The notes below the pieces were generated by a model, which saw only the letters and a list, made by a program, of their open reading frames with translations, had not been told where the DNA came from and did not search any database. From NCBI GenBank assembly GCA_003342895.1, contig PTFA01000035.1, forward strand, positions 4,381,114-4,445,113: a stretch of DNA of 64,000 nucleotides, given 5' to 3'. Source of the stretch: Casuarius casuarius. Its lineage: Eukaryota; Chordata; Aves; Casuariiformes; Casuariidae. Positions 37,641 to 47,475 of this stretch are shown piece after piece. The translations under genes were made by a program, and so were the position numbers. The stretch's first letter is position 1, and the number at the start of each line of letters is the position of its first letter.

Positions 37641-38499
37641 TAGTTAAACATTAGCTTTTTGAAGGATTGTAATAATATTAAAAGTTCAGATGACGATACA
37701 GCAGCTAGCTACATGAATGTTTCTTTATGAAGTTCAAGATAAATTCTTACACTTTGCACTCGGATAGACTAAGGTTGCCCGTCTTTCTGTCTCATCACTT
37801 GTAAGTGAGATTGCTGAACTTGTGAGCAGGAGCCCCATTAAACTGGAGCTACCAATGACCTGACCCGACAATTAGTGTTGTTAATCCACAGCTTATCGTG
37901 TGTCTCTCCCCTTGCATACGCAAGAGCCACCCTCTAGACCTGTTGGCATTGCTGCATATGAGGGGCTGGTTTTATTTCTAAGTAAATGGGCAGCAAATCT
38001 CTTAGGTGCATTCACACCATAAATTGCTTCATTTCTGTTTGTTATCCTTGTCTTTAAACTTAAAATGTTCATGGTTTAGGCTCGGAAAGAGGACAGTCTG
38101 TTAAGGCATTTATTTTTCTTTCTTTGCTAGGGAAGAGGGGGGAGGATAAAAGAGAGAAGCAGCTCCATTTGGTTATTTAGTTTCAGGGGTGGTCAGCAAG
38201 TGCGCTCCCGGACCATCTGAGCTCCCCAGTGCTCGGCTCAGGAGTTCACGTTTAAAGGTCTGTTACAGACTTTATACGAAAGCTGCAGTTTAATGCATTT
38301 AACCCCTGTTTGTTGCTGTTGCTTTATTAGTAAAATAAATACTGTTTAAACAGTCTTTGCTTGCTTCTTGCAGGGTCTTGCACTGAGTTAACATTTGTAA
38401 AGCACACTGAGCTTCTCAAAAGAAGGTTGCGACAGGTGTATGTATGAATTTCAATATCCAGTCTTCCCACAAACGTAGACACCAAAATTACTTTTCTGT

Positions 38500-38650
38500 G
38501 CACACTCCTATAACCCCAGTGGTTCACTAAAGGATTTAGGCATATGCTTAAGTCTACTGACTTTAAATCTTTAAGCATGAAATTTAAGCATTTATTGAAT
38601 TTTCTGGATTTAGACATGTGTTCCAGTGCTTTCTTGAGTCAGGACCAGTA
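38500..38650. repeat. Ancient palindromic amniote interspersed repeat, copy 2
   Basis: TTTAGGCATATGCTTAAGTC, GACTTTAAATCTTTAAGCATG and GTGCTTTCTTGAGTCAGGACC follow the order of the same palindromic element as 5905-6042 ('catgtgcttaag ... gtgctttgctgaatcaggacc'). This is the better preserved of the two copies. The element's library name is not known to me. Confidence 0.55.
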
Positions 38651-39319
38651 GTCTAAGTCCTGCGCCCTCCTCATCAGAGATTACAAACACCGAAATGTGT
38701 TTGTGGGGGGATTGATTGCAAGCAGACATGACTCGGGCTCCAAGTGATGCGCTCTTTATCGAAGCCCTTGCAATAGGCTCCGAGCTTTGGGGTGTTTTTC
38801 ATTCATTCGCGTTCTCTGTTCTGCTTTTCTACTCTTCTCCTCCCAAGAAAGCACAGCTGGAGAACATCAGCTGAAACCAAATAATAGTGGAGGATATCTG
38901 CTTGTTCTTTGCTGCTCCTTCAGCTTAATTCTGCTCAACTGAAGGTTTAAACAGCGATTAACTGTATTTTACACTTAGAAGCCAAAGGTATCCATAAAAC
39001 ACCCCCACCCTCATAGACGAGCATGATGCATGCAGGCAAGGAGGATGGAAATGTGCCCGAGTCCTTGGGCTCTTCCAGCTTCTTTGCCTGCTGCTCCCCC
39101 TTTCTCCTGCTCTTATTTTCATGTACCAGAACTTTAGAGGGCTGCGGGTTAGCTAGGTGCGGGGAGGGGGGGTGTTTCTATTTTATATTTTTACTTTTTT
39201 CCCCAGTCTGCTAAAAATAAGGTGCTGATGTGCTAATGCATAAAACTTTATCTGTCCTGAGAGGCAGCTGCGGGAGACGCTGACTGTGTTATCAGCCTTG
39301 GCAGATAACAAAATCGCAC

Positions 39320-39540
39320 CATCTGCCACCCGGCGCCTTTGGAAGCGGAGAGCACAGCAGCTCGCAGCCGCTGGCCCGGGGGGGAGCTGGCGGGGCGGGG
39401 GGCGACGCACAGGGCGAAGGAGGCACGCGTGGGCTCTGCCCGTGCGGCAGCGGGGCCGCGGGAGCTCGGCGCTTTGCAGCCTGCGACTCCCGAGGACAGC
39501 GTGAGCTTGGCTGTAGTCTGCTAGGAGCCTGCTGCTCTCG
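39320..39540. other. CpG island-like patch in intron
   Basis: About 220 bases with dense CpG (GGCGGGGCGGGGGGCGACGC at about 39389, containing GGGGCGGGG Sp1-type boxes). A transcript could start here, but no donor of good quality follows immediately. No domain is recognised in the overlapping frames. Confidence 0.45.
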
Positions 39541-40239
39541 GGGAGATAAGTACAGGAGTGAGAGAAAAATTACAGTGATTCTTAAAAAGCCATGATGATT
39601 CTGTTTTAATGCGGGATTCTCGTGAGTGGTAGTTCTCCTAGAGCACCTGAGCTGTAATTAAAATGTAATGTTTGAAGGTATTTCATTTGTATAGTTAACT
39701 GTGTTAGACTGCATTGCTTAAAGACATCTGTGGGAAAAAGATAAGTGATTTGTTTTATCTTGTTATGCTTTGCCTAAATTTTCATTGCTGTTAGGAGATT
39801 TATTAGTATTTTTTATGACTGGTCATAGCCTGTGTTCTTTAAAATATTATTTGCAATTTCCTTTCTTTAGAATGTGCCATTTAAGGAACATGAGTCAGAT
39901 TTTCCATTATTTGCATCAGGGAAGCCATAAAAATGCCAAAAGGATTGTATCTCTGCACCGTATTACGTGGGAGAATGAATCTGGCCCTTACTGCATAGAA
40001 TTAAAACAATAATTAAGCTTTGGCAGAAAGCTCGAAAGGAAAACAGCTAGCTGTATATTTGTTGTATGTGATAATTAAATGGTAGTTACAAATTCCAATA
40101 TGCCCTAATTCACCCTAATGGAAAGACTCAGGCCCCATCACAGTCCTCTAGCAGGTGCTTTAATATCTAGGGGGAAAGGAGGGGGAAAATTCAAGAAAAA
40201 GAGGAAACGAGAGCGCTATACTCAAGTGTGATGGCCGCT

Positions 40240-40870
40240 CCCGTGCCCTGGCGAGGGGCAGGGAATTGTCCAGCGGAGTAAGTTGGGTCATTAGTGGAGG
40301 AAATCCTAGGAGCGAGCTTTCCTTCCCCGTCTGCTCTGGGAAGGGTCAGCCACGACGGGGACGGTCTAAGGATTTCCTCCGACGTCCGTGTTGCTCCTCT
40401 GTGCGCGTCCCCTTTGCGTTCCCTAATGCGAGACGTGGTCTGTGCTGGCGCCCTTGTCTGCCGCAGCACTCGCAGTGGGGCGGTGTCCCCCCGCGTTCCC
40501 CGTGTGCCCCACGCGCCAGGCAGGGTCTGACTCTTTGCGGAAGTGGGGGAGGGAAGAGGTGGTGAGCGCGGCTGTGGAAGGTCGCAGCTGGCTGCTCTTG
40601 GCGCCTGAGCTGGCCCCGGGCAGCAGAGGGACGGTCCTGCGCGCAGCCGAATGGGCGGGCATCTCGTGGTCTCCTGGTTCAGGGCTGAGCTTTTGGGGAC
40701 GTTGTCTGATCTCGGCAAAGTGCGAGGCGAAATTTGAGCGGTGAAAGAACCACGGGGCAGGAGGCTGCGTGATGCCGCCTCTTACCGACGGCAAGGGGGG
40801 GAGGGCAGAAGGGGAACCGGGCAGTGTCCAGCACATAGCGACGGGTGTTTGAGAACGCTCTACGCAAACG
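40240..40870. other. Long GC/CpG-rich island in intron
   Basis: With about 600 bases of CpG-rich sequence this is the longest patch in the intron. It holds overlapping open frames on both strands (up to 175 codons) with no recognised domain. A minus-strand donor (CG|GTAAGAGG, reading the complement near 40778-40786) and a plus-strand AAG|GTAGGA near 40873 lie at its downstream edge, so a bidirectional orphan promoter is conceivable. Confidence 0.5.
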
Positions 40871-40928
40871 AAGGTAGGAGCAGAGGGGTCGTATGTTTTC
40901 GTAGTTTCCAAGACTCTTCTCTGTGCAC

Positions 40929-41036
40929 CAGACATTTATTAGGTTTGCCCAAAGGTTGCTTTCTTTCCCCATTCTCGAACTGCAGACATTTATTAGGTTT
41001 GCCCAAAGGTTGCTTTCTTTCCCCATTCTCGAACTG
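40929..41036 (+). repeat. Perfect 54-bp tandem duplication
   Basis: The unit starting CAGACATTTATTAGG and ending CTCGAACTG occurs twice, back to back (40929-40982 and 40983-41036), with no mismatch. The unit length is a multiple of three, so a minus-strand open frame contains the same 18 residues twice, but no protein is recognised. Identity implies a very recent duplication or an assembly error. It lies 210 bases from an assembly gap. Confidence 0.97.
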
Positions 41037-41246
41037 CTGGTGCTTCATCTGATTCCTCTTGCCGCATAACGTAAATTTTGGAACAGGAGAGGTTATTTGG
41101 TGGTTGCCTTGCCAAGGAGGTGGCTGTTCACTCATGGTGCTGTTGTTAAGTCAGCAAAGTTAGGTCCTGGGAGATGACCTCTGCTTATTTACTGGTGTGT
41201 CTTGTAACACTGTATTTTTGCCCTTTTTTTTTTTTTTTTTTTTTTT

Positions 41247-41271
41247 NNNNNNNNNNNNNNNNNNNNNNNNN
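41247..41271. other. Assembly gap (25 N)
   Basis: Twenty-five N follow a T homopolymer of at least 23 bases (41224-41246). As at 4988, a gap sits at a poly-T tract, pointing to a sequencing stop in low-complexity DNA. Confidence 0.98.
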
Positions 41272-42399
41272 CTGACTTTTACACAAAGCTGCCTACAACA
41301 TTTGGAAGCAACCACATATATGAAATATCACTGAGTACAGGAGTGTGTTTTATTAAGTTTTCAAGGTAAACTAAGGTAACTTGGTATCTTAGTTATTTTA
41401 TAGCTCTACTTAACTCAGTAACTCCTTAATAACTCCTTAATTTTTGGTGAGAAGTGATTTTTACAAAAGATTGTTTCATTTTTTCAACCAGCTTTAATTT
41501 TGCTTTGATTCCCCCCCTGACAAGTAGAAATTGTTCTAAAATAAAATTAAAAGTTTGTAGATTAATGAAAGCAATGACCCTTAAACAATATTATATGTTC
41601 TTATAGCTTTAAGAATTCCTTTCAAAAATGAGTATTGTCATTTGGCAGGTAACTGTCATGTGCTAAAAGCTGTTCTTTTGTATAAGTAGTATCAGCATTA
41701 TGTAACATTGCAGTTAGGGATTTTTAATGTTACTGGATGTTAGATGACTTGTGTAGTATCTTCATTATAAATGCATGTTTACAAAGATGAGGAATTCTTG
41801 TTGGAGTGCCAGATTGTTAAATAACTACACGTTGCCAAAATTAAATGAATTTTTCAGCCTTTATTGATGTGAGAATTGCTATTGCCTATGCATATTTATT
41901 GGAGAAATGCTCACACAGTTGTTTCTAGTTAAAAGCCTTGTTTTGCCTTTGTCCTTAGCCATCAGTAATACCATTAAAACATATGTCCATGTATAACATT
42001 ATACATCTCTCTCACAGCCTAAAGTTAAAACTAAGATATTTCGTGCACCATTTGGTCAAATGTAGGTCTGAATGAGTAGAGCTACCGTTGTTGTGTCTTT
42101 TCTCAGACTCACGTGGCGAAGTACGTGTAATGGTAGTGTAGAAAAAGGAAGATCTGCCAACCGAATGCTCTTTAATTTGACCCATGGTGGCATGGACTGT
42201 ATTTCAGATACACTTCTGAGAAGAAGTGGAAGCAAAAGTTTGTTTATTTTTCTTTAAATGGCCTTCTTGAAAACTGCTGGTACAAAATTTGGAGGTAAGG
42301 GAATTGAGCTGTATTATTTTTTCACTTCTTTATTCTCCTGAAAAATAGTTTTCTGTAATGTGACAGCTCTGAGGAGCTACCTTTGGGTGGAGAGCTTTC

Positions 42400-42590
42400 C
42401 TCATGAGCATCCAAGGAGGAGGAGATTCCTGAAAACACGTGCAGAAACACGGCAGGAGGTTGGAGTGAGGCTCGGTCCCGGGTGCGACCAGGAGAGCCTT
42501 AGACACGCGCCTCCTCCGCTGACTCCTGCCAGAGCCTGGAAGGACGCGCTGCGTTTCCCGCGAAAGCTTGCCTTGCACTGCAGTAGCTCA
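42400..42590. other. GC-rich patch
   Basis: About 190 bases of raised GC and CpG (GGACGCGCTGCGTTTCCCGCG at about 42541). A GGAG|GTAAGG donor sequence lies about 100 bases upstream at 42294. No coding family is recognised. Confidence 0.35.
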
Positions 42591-43309
42591 CTTCGAGTTT
42601 CTTAGCCTGGTTGGGAATTCAGGACAAAGAGCCATTCTTGTGGATCCTGTTTTCTTTACGATTTTATATTTCAGGTTAGCAGTTTGTTCCTTCTTTCTTT
42701 AGTTGACAGAACGTTACTGGAGTTCATGTAATGCCAGTCAAATTGCTGGATACAGATTCTTCTGGAGGGCTTGAATTGGCCCTATTTCATTCCACTGTTG
42801 CTTATTGTAAAAATAAAAAATTATTTAACAAGAGGATAAAAATAATGTGTATTAGGTGTGTTACATACTGTGATATTCTAATTGATCATCTTATGCCCTT
42901 GGCTGGGACATCAATTAGTTAATATCTTTAGATCTACAAGTTTTTCTTTCTCAAAGGTAAATATTTAACGTTCTACAAGGAAGCTCTTTTTTCAGTAGTT
43001 AAATTTACAGATGAGCCCATGGTTTCAGAAGATTCATCTCCCGTCTCTTCCATGATTAGAACAGTCTCTTCTCAGCCTTATTTGTATGGTCTCAATAGCC
43101 CTTTAATGCCACATGGAAATCTCCTTTTGGAAATACTGTTAGTGCTTCTGAAAGTTTCAGATACGTAAAGCCTGTACGTGTGTTTTAGGTGGGGTACCTA
43201 GCGATATGTGCTTGAGATGGTTGAACGTTTCCTTTCCAGAAGGACCAGGTGATGTGTAACACTTGTGAACTTTTATATCTGACTCAGTTTCCATGAAAAC
43301 CTGAAACAA

Positions 43310-43600
43310 TTTTGGTGTGCGTGTGCGCGGGCGTGCGCGTGAAAGAGCCGGTTCTGCTGTTAGAGCGGATGAGTAGCAGGCTGCTTCGGCAGCACCCGGT
43401 GCCTCGGTGGCCTGGGGTGCTGATGGGAGCCCCGGGCTCCGGCGCGGGAGAGGCGTTGGCGCTGCTGATCCCCTCGCGGCGCCCTGGGGCCGCGGCGCAG
43501 CCGGGCTGCTGGCACCTGCCCTGCACGAGGCATCTCTGAAAGTATGGTTAGGTTATGTCTGGACTGCAAGGCAGTCGCGCTCTGGTGCAAAAAACGGGGA
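43310..43600. other. GC/CpG-rich patch, last before the SPSB4 exon
   Basis: Dense CpG (GTGTGCGCGGGCGTGCGCGTG at about 43320, then CCTCGCGGCGCCCTGG at about 43471). It is the last GC patch before a long CpG-poor tract that includes the SPSB4 exon and the intergenic DNA. Confidence 0.45.
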
Positions 43601-45499
43601 GACGTGATGAATGGGAGAGTGCTTGCATTCAGGTATATAGCAAATGTCCAATAAGGGGTCTGTTGAGTTAGGCTGCCTGATAATTTTCAGTCTTAATTTT
43701 AAATAGTTTTACATTCATCACATAAACCATTTCAAAACCTAAGGTGATATTTTTTCCTGAACTTATTTTTTTATTATTTAGGACTATCCACAGCTGCACA
43801 GTTTTTACTTAAAGTACAATAGTTATATTTTCCTTCAAGCTCTTAAGCTAACCCCCCAGAAACATAACTTCTGTTTGTATTATAGACCAAATCTGTTATA
43901 ATTTTGCTGTAAGTTTGATTTGTCGTTGGATAGAGAGGAGAATAAAAGAATATAGTTAAATTTTCAAGTTGCAAAAACATAACCAGTACTTGTAATTTAG
44001 CAGCTGCTGCGAACACTTAGGGGTATTTTCTATAGCATTTGTAAATTCCCTGTGGAAGTGAGTAAGAAAGGAGATACTCATTTAGCATTTCAAACTCAGA
44101 AGATATTTTAACCTTTCCTTAAATTATATTTTCAAGTGTAGGATTAACTCTGCCTGGCTGAACAATTGCACAGATGGCTGCATTTTGCATATTCCTTTGT
44201 CTAGGAGAAAAAGAGACCACGTGATCGGTTAATGGCTTAAAACACTGTTAATCTTTATTTTACATCTTCTTTATGGGACCTCAGAGATTCTGGGAAGATA
44301 CTTGGAAAATTGTTGTTTATAGCGTGAGACCTGTAGGATGCGTTGTATTCTGTGTCTTGAAACTCAAGAGCTACTCTTGCTCCTACTTATTAATCCTGGT
44401 GAATGAATTTTATAGCTTCACCCCCTAAAATTTCATGTCTGTAAGTCTGCTATGTAAAAATAAAAATTGACTACACCAATGTATAAAAAATTTTACTTTG
44501 TTATTGGAATAAGAGAATTTTTTTTTAATCTTTTAATAGCTGAAATTCTTAATGAAGTAGAAGTGGACTTGGTGGAGAAGTAGACTCCATATCCAAGTCA
44601 CTGAAGTGGTTATAAAGTTAAATAAAATTTTTAGTCTTTCCACATACCACAGAATGCTAACTTTTCTCACTGGACATTTTTGGGAAACACTGTACTGAAC
44701 TGCGGACTATACAAATCAAACACAATTTGATAAGTGGCTGAAAATCCTTGAGGTCAGTTATGTGTCACCAAAGCAGACAGTTTTAATATACAAAAGCAAT
44801 CCTTAAAGCTGGTATTTTGTGCTTTGTAATGATTTTTGCAAGTAAATTTTTAAATCGTGTATTAGCTAAAGGATTGGTGATTAATATGTAGTATGTGTGA
44901 ATCTACGTATGTGGTACATGCAAGAACTCTTGCCAAAACCACCCCTGAGTGGTACAATGCTCAGGGCTTTTAAGTAATCTGTCAAGTTTATAAAAAGTTA
45001 CCACTATGATATAGTCATGAAAGGGATTTTTTTCCTACTATTCGAAAGTCTTACTATGATTTTAAAGGCTATTAATAACGGTTTTCATTCTGTAAAAATT
45101 TTCTGTAGCCTTTACAGCTATTATCGTTTTAAACCAACAAGTGCAACCTAATCCATCTAGTTAAAGCTGTTCCTCAAGGTAAATGTAACTGGGCAGAGAC
45201 TTTAAGGCTTTCTTCCAGTTGCTGTTGCATAAAGCTATCCATTACAAATCCTGCAGTCACGGGGTTGTCCATGCTACTGGATGGAAACGTGATGATCGTC
45301 CTGCAATTCTACAAGAGTCAGGATAGGATATAAGGGTGAGGTGGTTTGAGATGCTGCTGATCACTGGGTTTGGGTCTCCACACTTAACTGCTATCAGTCA
45401 GGCGTTTCTGACAAATACTTAATTCACTCCTGTTAAATTATACTCAGAACACCGAGAAGTGTTTATATGTTTTGGGGGTGTTTGTGTATATATCAGAAT

Positions 45500-45514
45500 A
45501 CACACACACACACA
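45500..45514 (+). repeat. (CA)n microsatellite
   Basis: About seven CA units following TGTATATATCAGAATA. It is short and unremarkable. Confidence 0.85.
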
Positions 45515-45889
45515 GCCCTCTGGTTAGCTGAATCCTCCTCGCCTAATTTATTCTTAGGGAAAAAGGTTAAATTTCCCATATATTTTTGAGGATTTTTTTT
45601 TCTTCCTATAAATTTCCTAGTAAGAAAGGCTAAGAAAGCATTATGGAAAAAGTAGTGTTTGCCAAGAAGTTTGGTTACCCATAAGCAACATTTCCAGTTC
45701 CTAAGACCCAGAAGGAGCTGGTATGTAAGGGTCAGAAGTTGCTAGTTTAGTTCATGTTAACAGAAACATGAAGAATGTTGTCTTATAAACAGAGTAGAAG
45801 CTCTTTGTCTCGTTAGATATCTGGAAATGCAATAACATGTTATGCTGCAGAACTTTAGAAGTCTTGAGAGTGGTTCTGGATTATTTAAG

Positions 45890-45930
45890 CTTTACAGATA
45901 AGGAAACTCAGTCTGAAACTTTGCACTTAT
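45890..45930 (-). mobile_element. Possible MIR-like core fragment, minus orientation
   Basis: TTTACAGATAAGGAAACTCAG is close to the reverse complement of the MIR core ('ttacagatgaggaaactgagg'). Sequence on either side does not extend the match convincingly. Confidence 0.4.
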
Positions 45931-46109
45931 TTATTATGTGTGAAAAACACAAAATTCTGTCTCTACTTCTGTTGATAAATGATCTTAGCTACCTCAAGGT
46001 TGTCTTTTTTTTTCTCACAATACCATTACTATCTTTTTGACTGTTTAATACAATACAGAATCTATGTTACTAATAAATAAAAACACTGTTAAGTGGAGAT
46101 GCTGAAAAA

Positions 46110-46140
46110 CTAACCATTATCTTTCTTCCATTTTTTTCAG
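46110..46140 (+). other. SPSB4: 3' splice site of the SPSB4 last intron (branch point, pyrimidine tract, AG)
   Basis: A CTAAC branch-point consensus lies at 46110-46114, with the likely branch A at 46113, 27 bases before the AG. A pyrimidine-rich stretch at about 46120-46138 leads to CAG at 46138-46140. Distance and order fit an efficient vertebrate acceptor, and the reading frame that opens just after it is the SOCS box, which fixes the exon start. Confidence 0.88.
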
Positions 46141-46268
46141 CGGAACCCTTGCCTTTAATGGACTTGTGCCGAAGATCAATTCGTTTTGCTCTTGGCAGAG
46201 ACCGCCTGCATGACATAGAAATTCTACCTTTGCCTCTGTCTCTGAAAAATTATTTACAGTATCAGTAA
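46141..46268 (+). CDS. SPSB4: Terminal coding exon of SPRY domain/SOCS box protein (SPSB4): SOCS box and stop
   Basis: SPSB proteins are substrate-recognition subunits of the Elongin B/C-Cullin5-Rbx2 E3 ubiquitin ligase: the SPRY domain binds targets (for the family, iNOS and Par-4 type motifs) and the SOCS box recruits the ligase. This exon begins with two bases (CG) completing a split codon, then encodes 41 residues from EPLPLMDLCRRS to LKNYLQYQ and a TAA at 46266-46268. A BC box is visible (PLMDLCRRSI, with the key Leu and Cys), followed by a Cul5 box (LPLP). The partial proline codon before Glu fits the family sequence LDPEPLPL and the conserved junction where one large exon carries SPRY and the last exon carries the SOCS box. 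SPSB1 shares the start of this segment, but SIR after CRR and LKNYLQYQ at the end match SPSB4 as I remember it. The upstream exons are outside the window. I am very sure of SPSB1/4 and fairly sure of SPSB4. Confidence 0.88.
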
Positions 46269-47475
46269 GACGTCTAGAACCCTCTGGCCTCACATTGGAC
46301 TAAATCAATGCAAATGGCAGAAAATTGTTTACAACAAAATATTAATCTTCATGATGGACACTTAAGTGTTATTTAATTTTTAATATATATATTTTTTCTG
46401 AACCAGTGATAGCAGATCACTATGGGGGGATTACTCAAGAATGTGAAAACATTGATTTGATCTAGATTCATGTGTTATCTGTTGCCTATTCTGTTTACAG
46501 TCCTGAAGGCCATTATCCTCAGCTGGCATATAGTGATTTATCTTTGTCGACTCTGATAAATGCCAACAGAAAATCTGCCCTGCAAGATCCATTCTCATGC
46601 AGGACAGAGCATTCTTCAGTAGTGTGATTTTTCTCCCTCTCTCCCCTACACATACACACACATGCATCTCTTACAGATATAATCAACTAGCAAAGGAAAA
46701 ATCTCCATAGATAAATTCTGAAAAATGGTTAAACTTTGGTTTTGGTTTCCAGAGTTAAGAGCTTTGAGTGTTCAGCACTCAGCATAATCAGGCCTATAGT
46801 ATTTAAAAATCTTAACATTAAAAAAAATAAGGAGAGAGAGTTTATCGTCTAGAAGGAGAGTGTGTGATTAAAAACATGAGGAAAAAATGGTATGCAAGTC
46901 TGAAAGATCAGTTTTTGGCTGTGGTGACAGTAAGAAGCAGTCCATTGTTTTCAAGACCAAATCTTATCCCTCCAAAGTTCTGCAGTTTATAGCAAAGTGT
47001 TCACTATCCCAAGATTTTAGGATATTTGTATTTTAGAAAGCTTGTCACTTTTTTATTTGAACAAATTTATAATTTTTATGTGGTATGAACTCTAAATACT
47101 TGGTTCTCTCTTTAATGTATGTGTGGTTATAATGTTTATTTATCTGTTTAGAGTCTGTGGAGTTCTCATTTAAATGTTTCCCATCTTGGGGGGACTGATC
47201 TGTTTTTGTTTTCCCCAACTCCACCTGAAATGTATTAATTTTTCAGGCTTATCCCATTTTTAAGATGCTGCTTTCTATTTGCATTTCTTACATGTTTCAA
47301 TTTATCTGCCTGATCAGTTATCTAGTTTTTAAACTGGAAGTTGTTGTTATGGCAGGATGTCGAATGTTTAGACTGAGCTGCCTTCAGCATATTTTAATGT
47401 GAATTTACTGATGAATGAGGAGAAAATTTCTAATAAAGTCTACTGTCCGAAATAAAACTCCTGTCTGCTTTGATG
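46269..47475 (+). other. SPSB4: 3' UTR of SPSB4
   Basis: This follows the SOCS-box stop without any further recognisable splice structure and runs as AT-rich sequence to two polyadenylation signals. It contains scattered AT-rich and T-rich elements, including a stretch of TA repeats near 46382-46393. The end is inferred as about 15-20 bases past the second AATAAA and just before a T/G-rich segment, so the exact cleavage position is an estimate. An additional, more distal poly(A) site is possible. Confidence 0.7.
47432..47456 (+). terminator. Tandem polyadenylation signals of SPSB4
   Basis: Two canonical AATAAA hexamers stand at 47432-47437 and 47451-47456, followed by a T/G-rich segment (TGTCTGCTTTGATGAAGTG at about 47462-47480) that could serve as the downstream element. 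They lie about 1.2 kb after the stop codon. Use of either signal is inferred from sequence only. Confidence 0.7.

Larger units (their letters stand above)
1..46140 (+). other. SPSB4: 3' part of the long SPSB4 intron (no coding exon seen)
   Basis: No segment flanked by good splice sites encodes recognisable protein anywhere before 46141. In the known gene structure the SPRY domain is on one exon, separated from the SOCS-box exon by a very large intron, so this whole stretch is most simply that intron. Its contents are listed separately: GC-rich patches, microsatellites, gaps, and old repeats. Between those entries I see only AT-rich unique sequence. The possibility that another non-coding transcript or nested gene lies here is open, because several GC patches end in good donor sequences. 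Confidence 0.72.
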
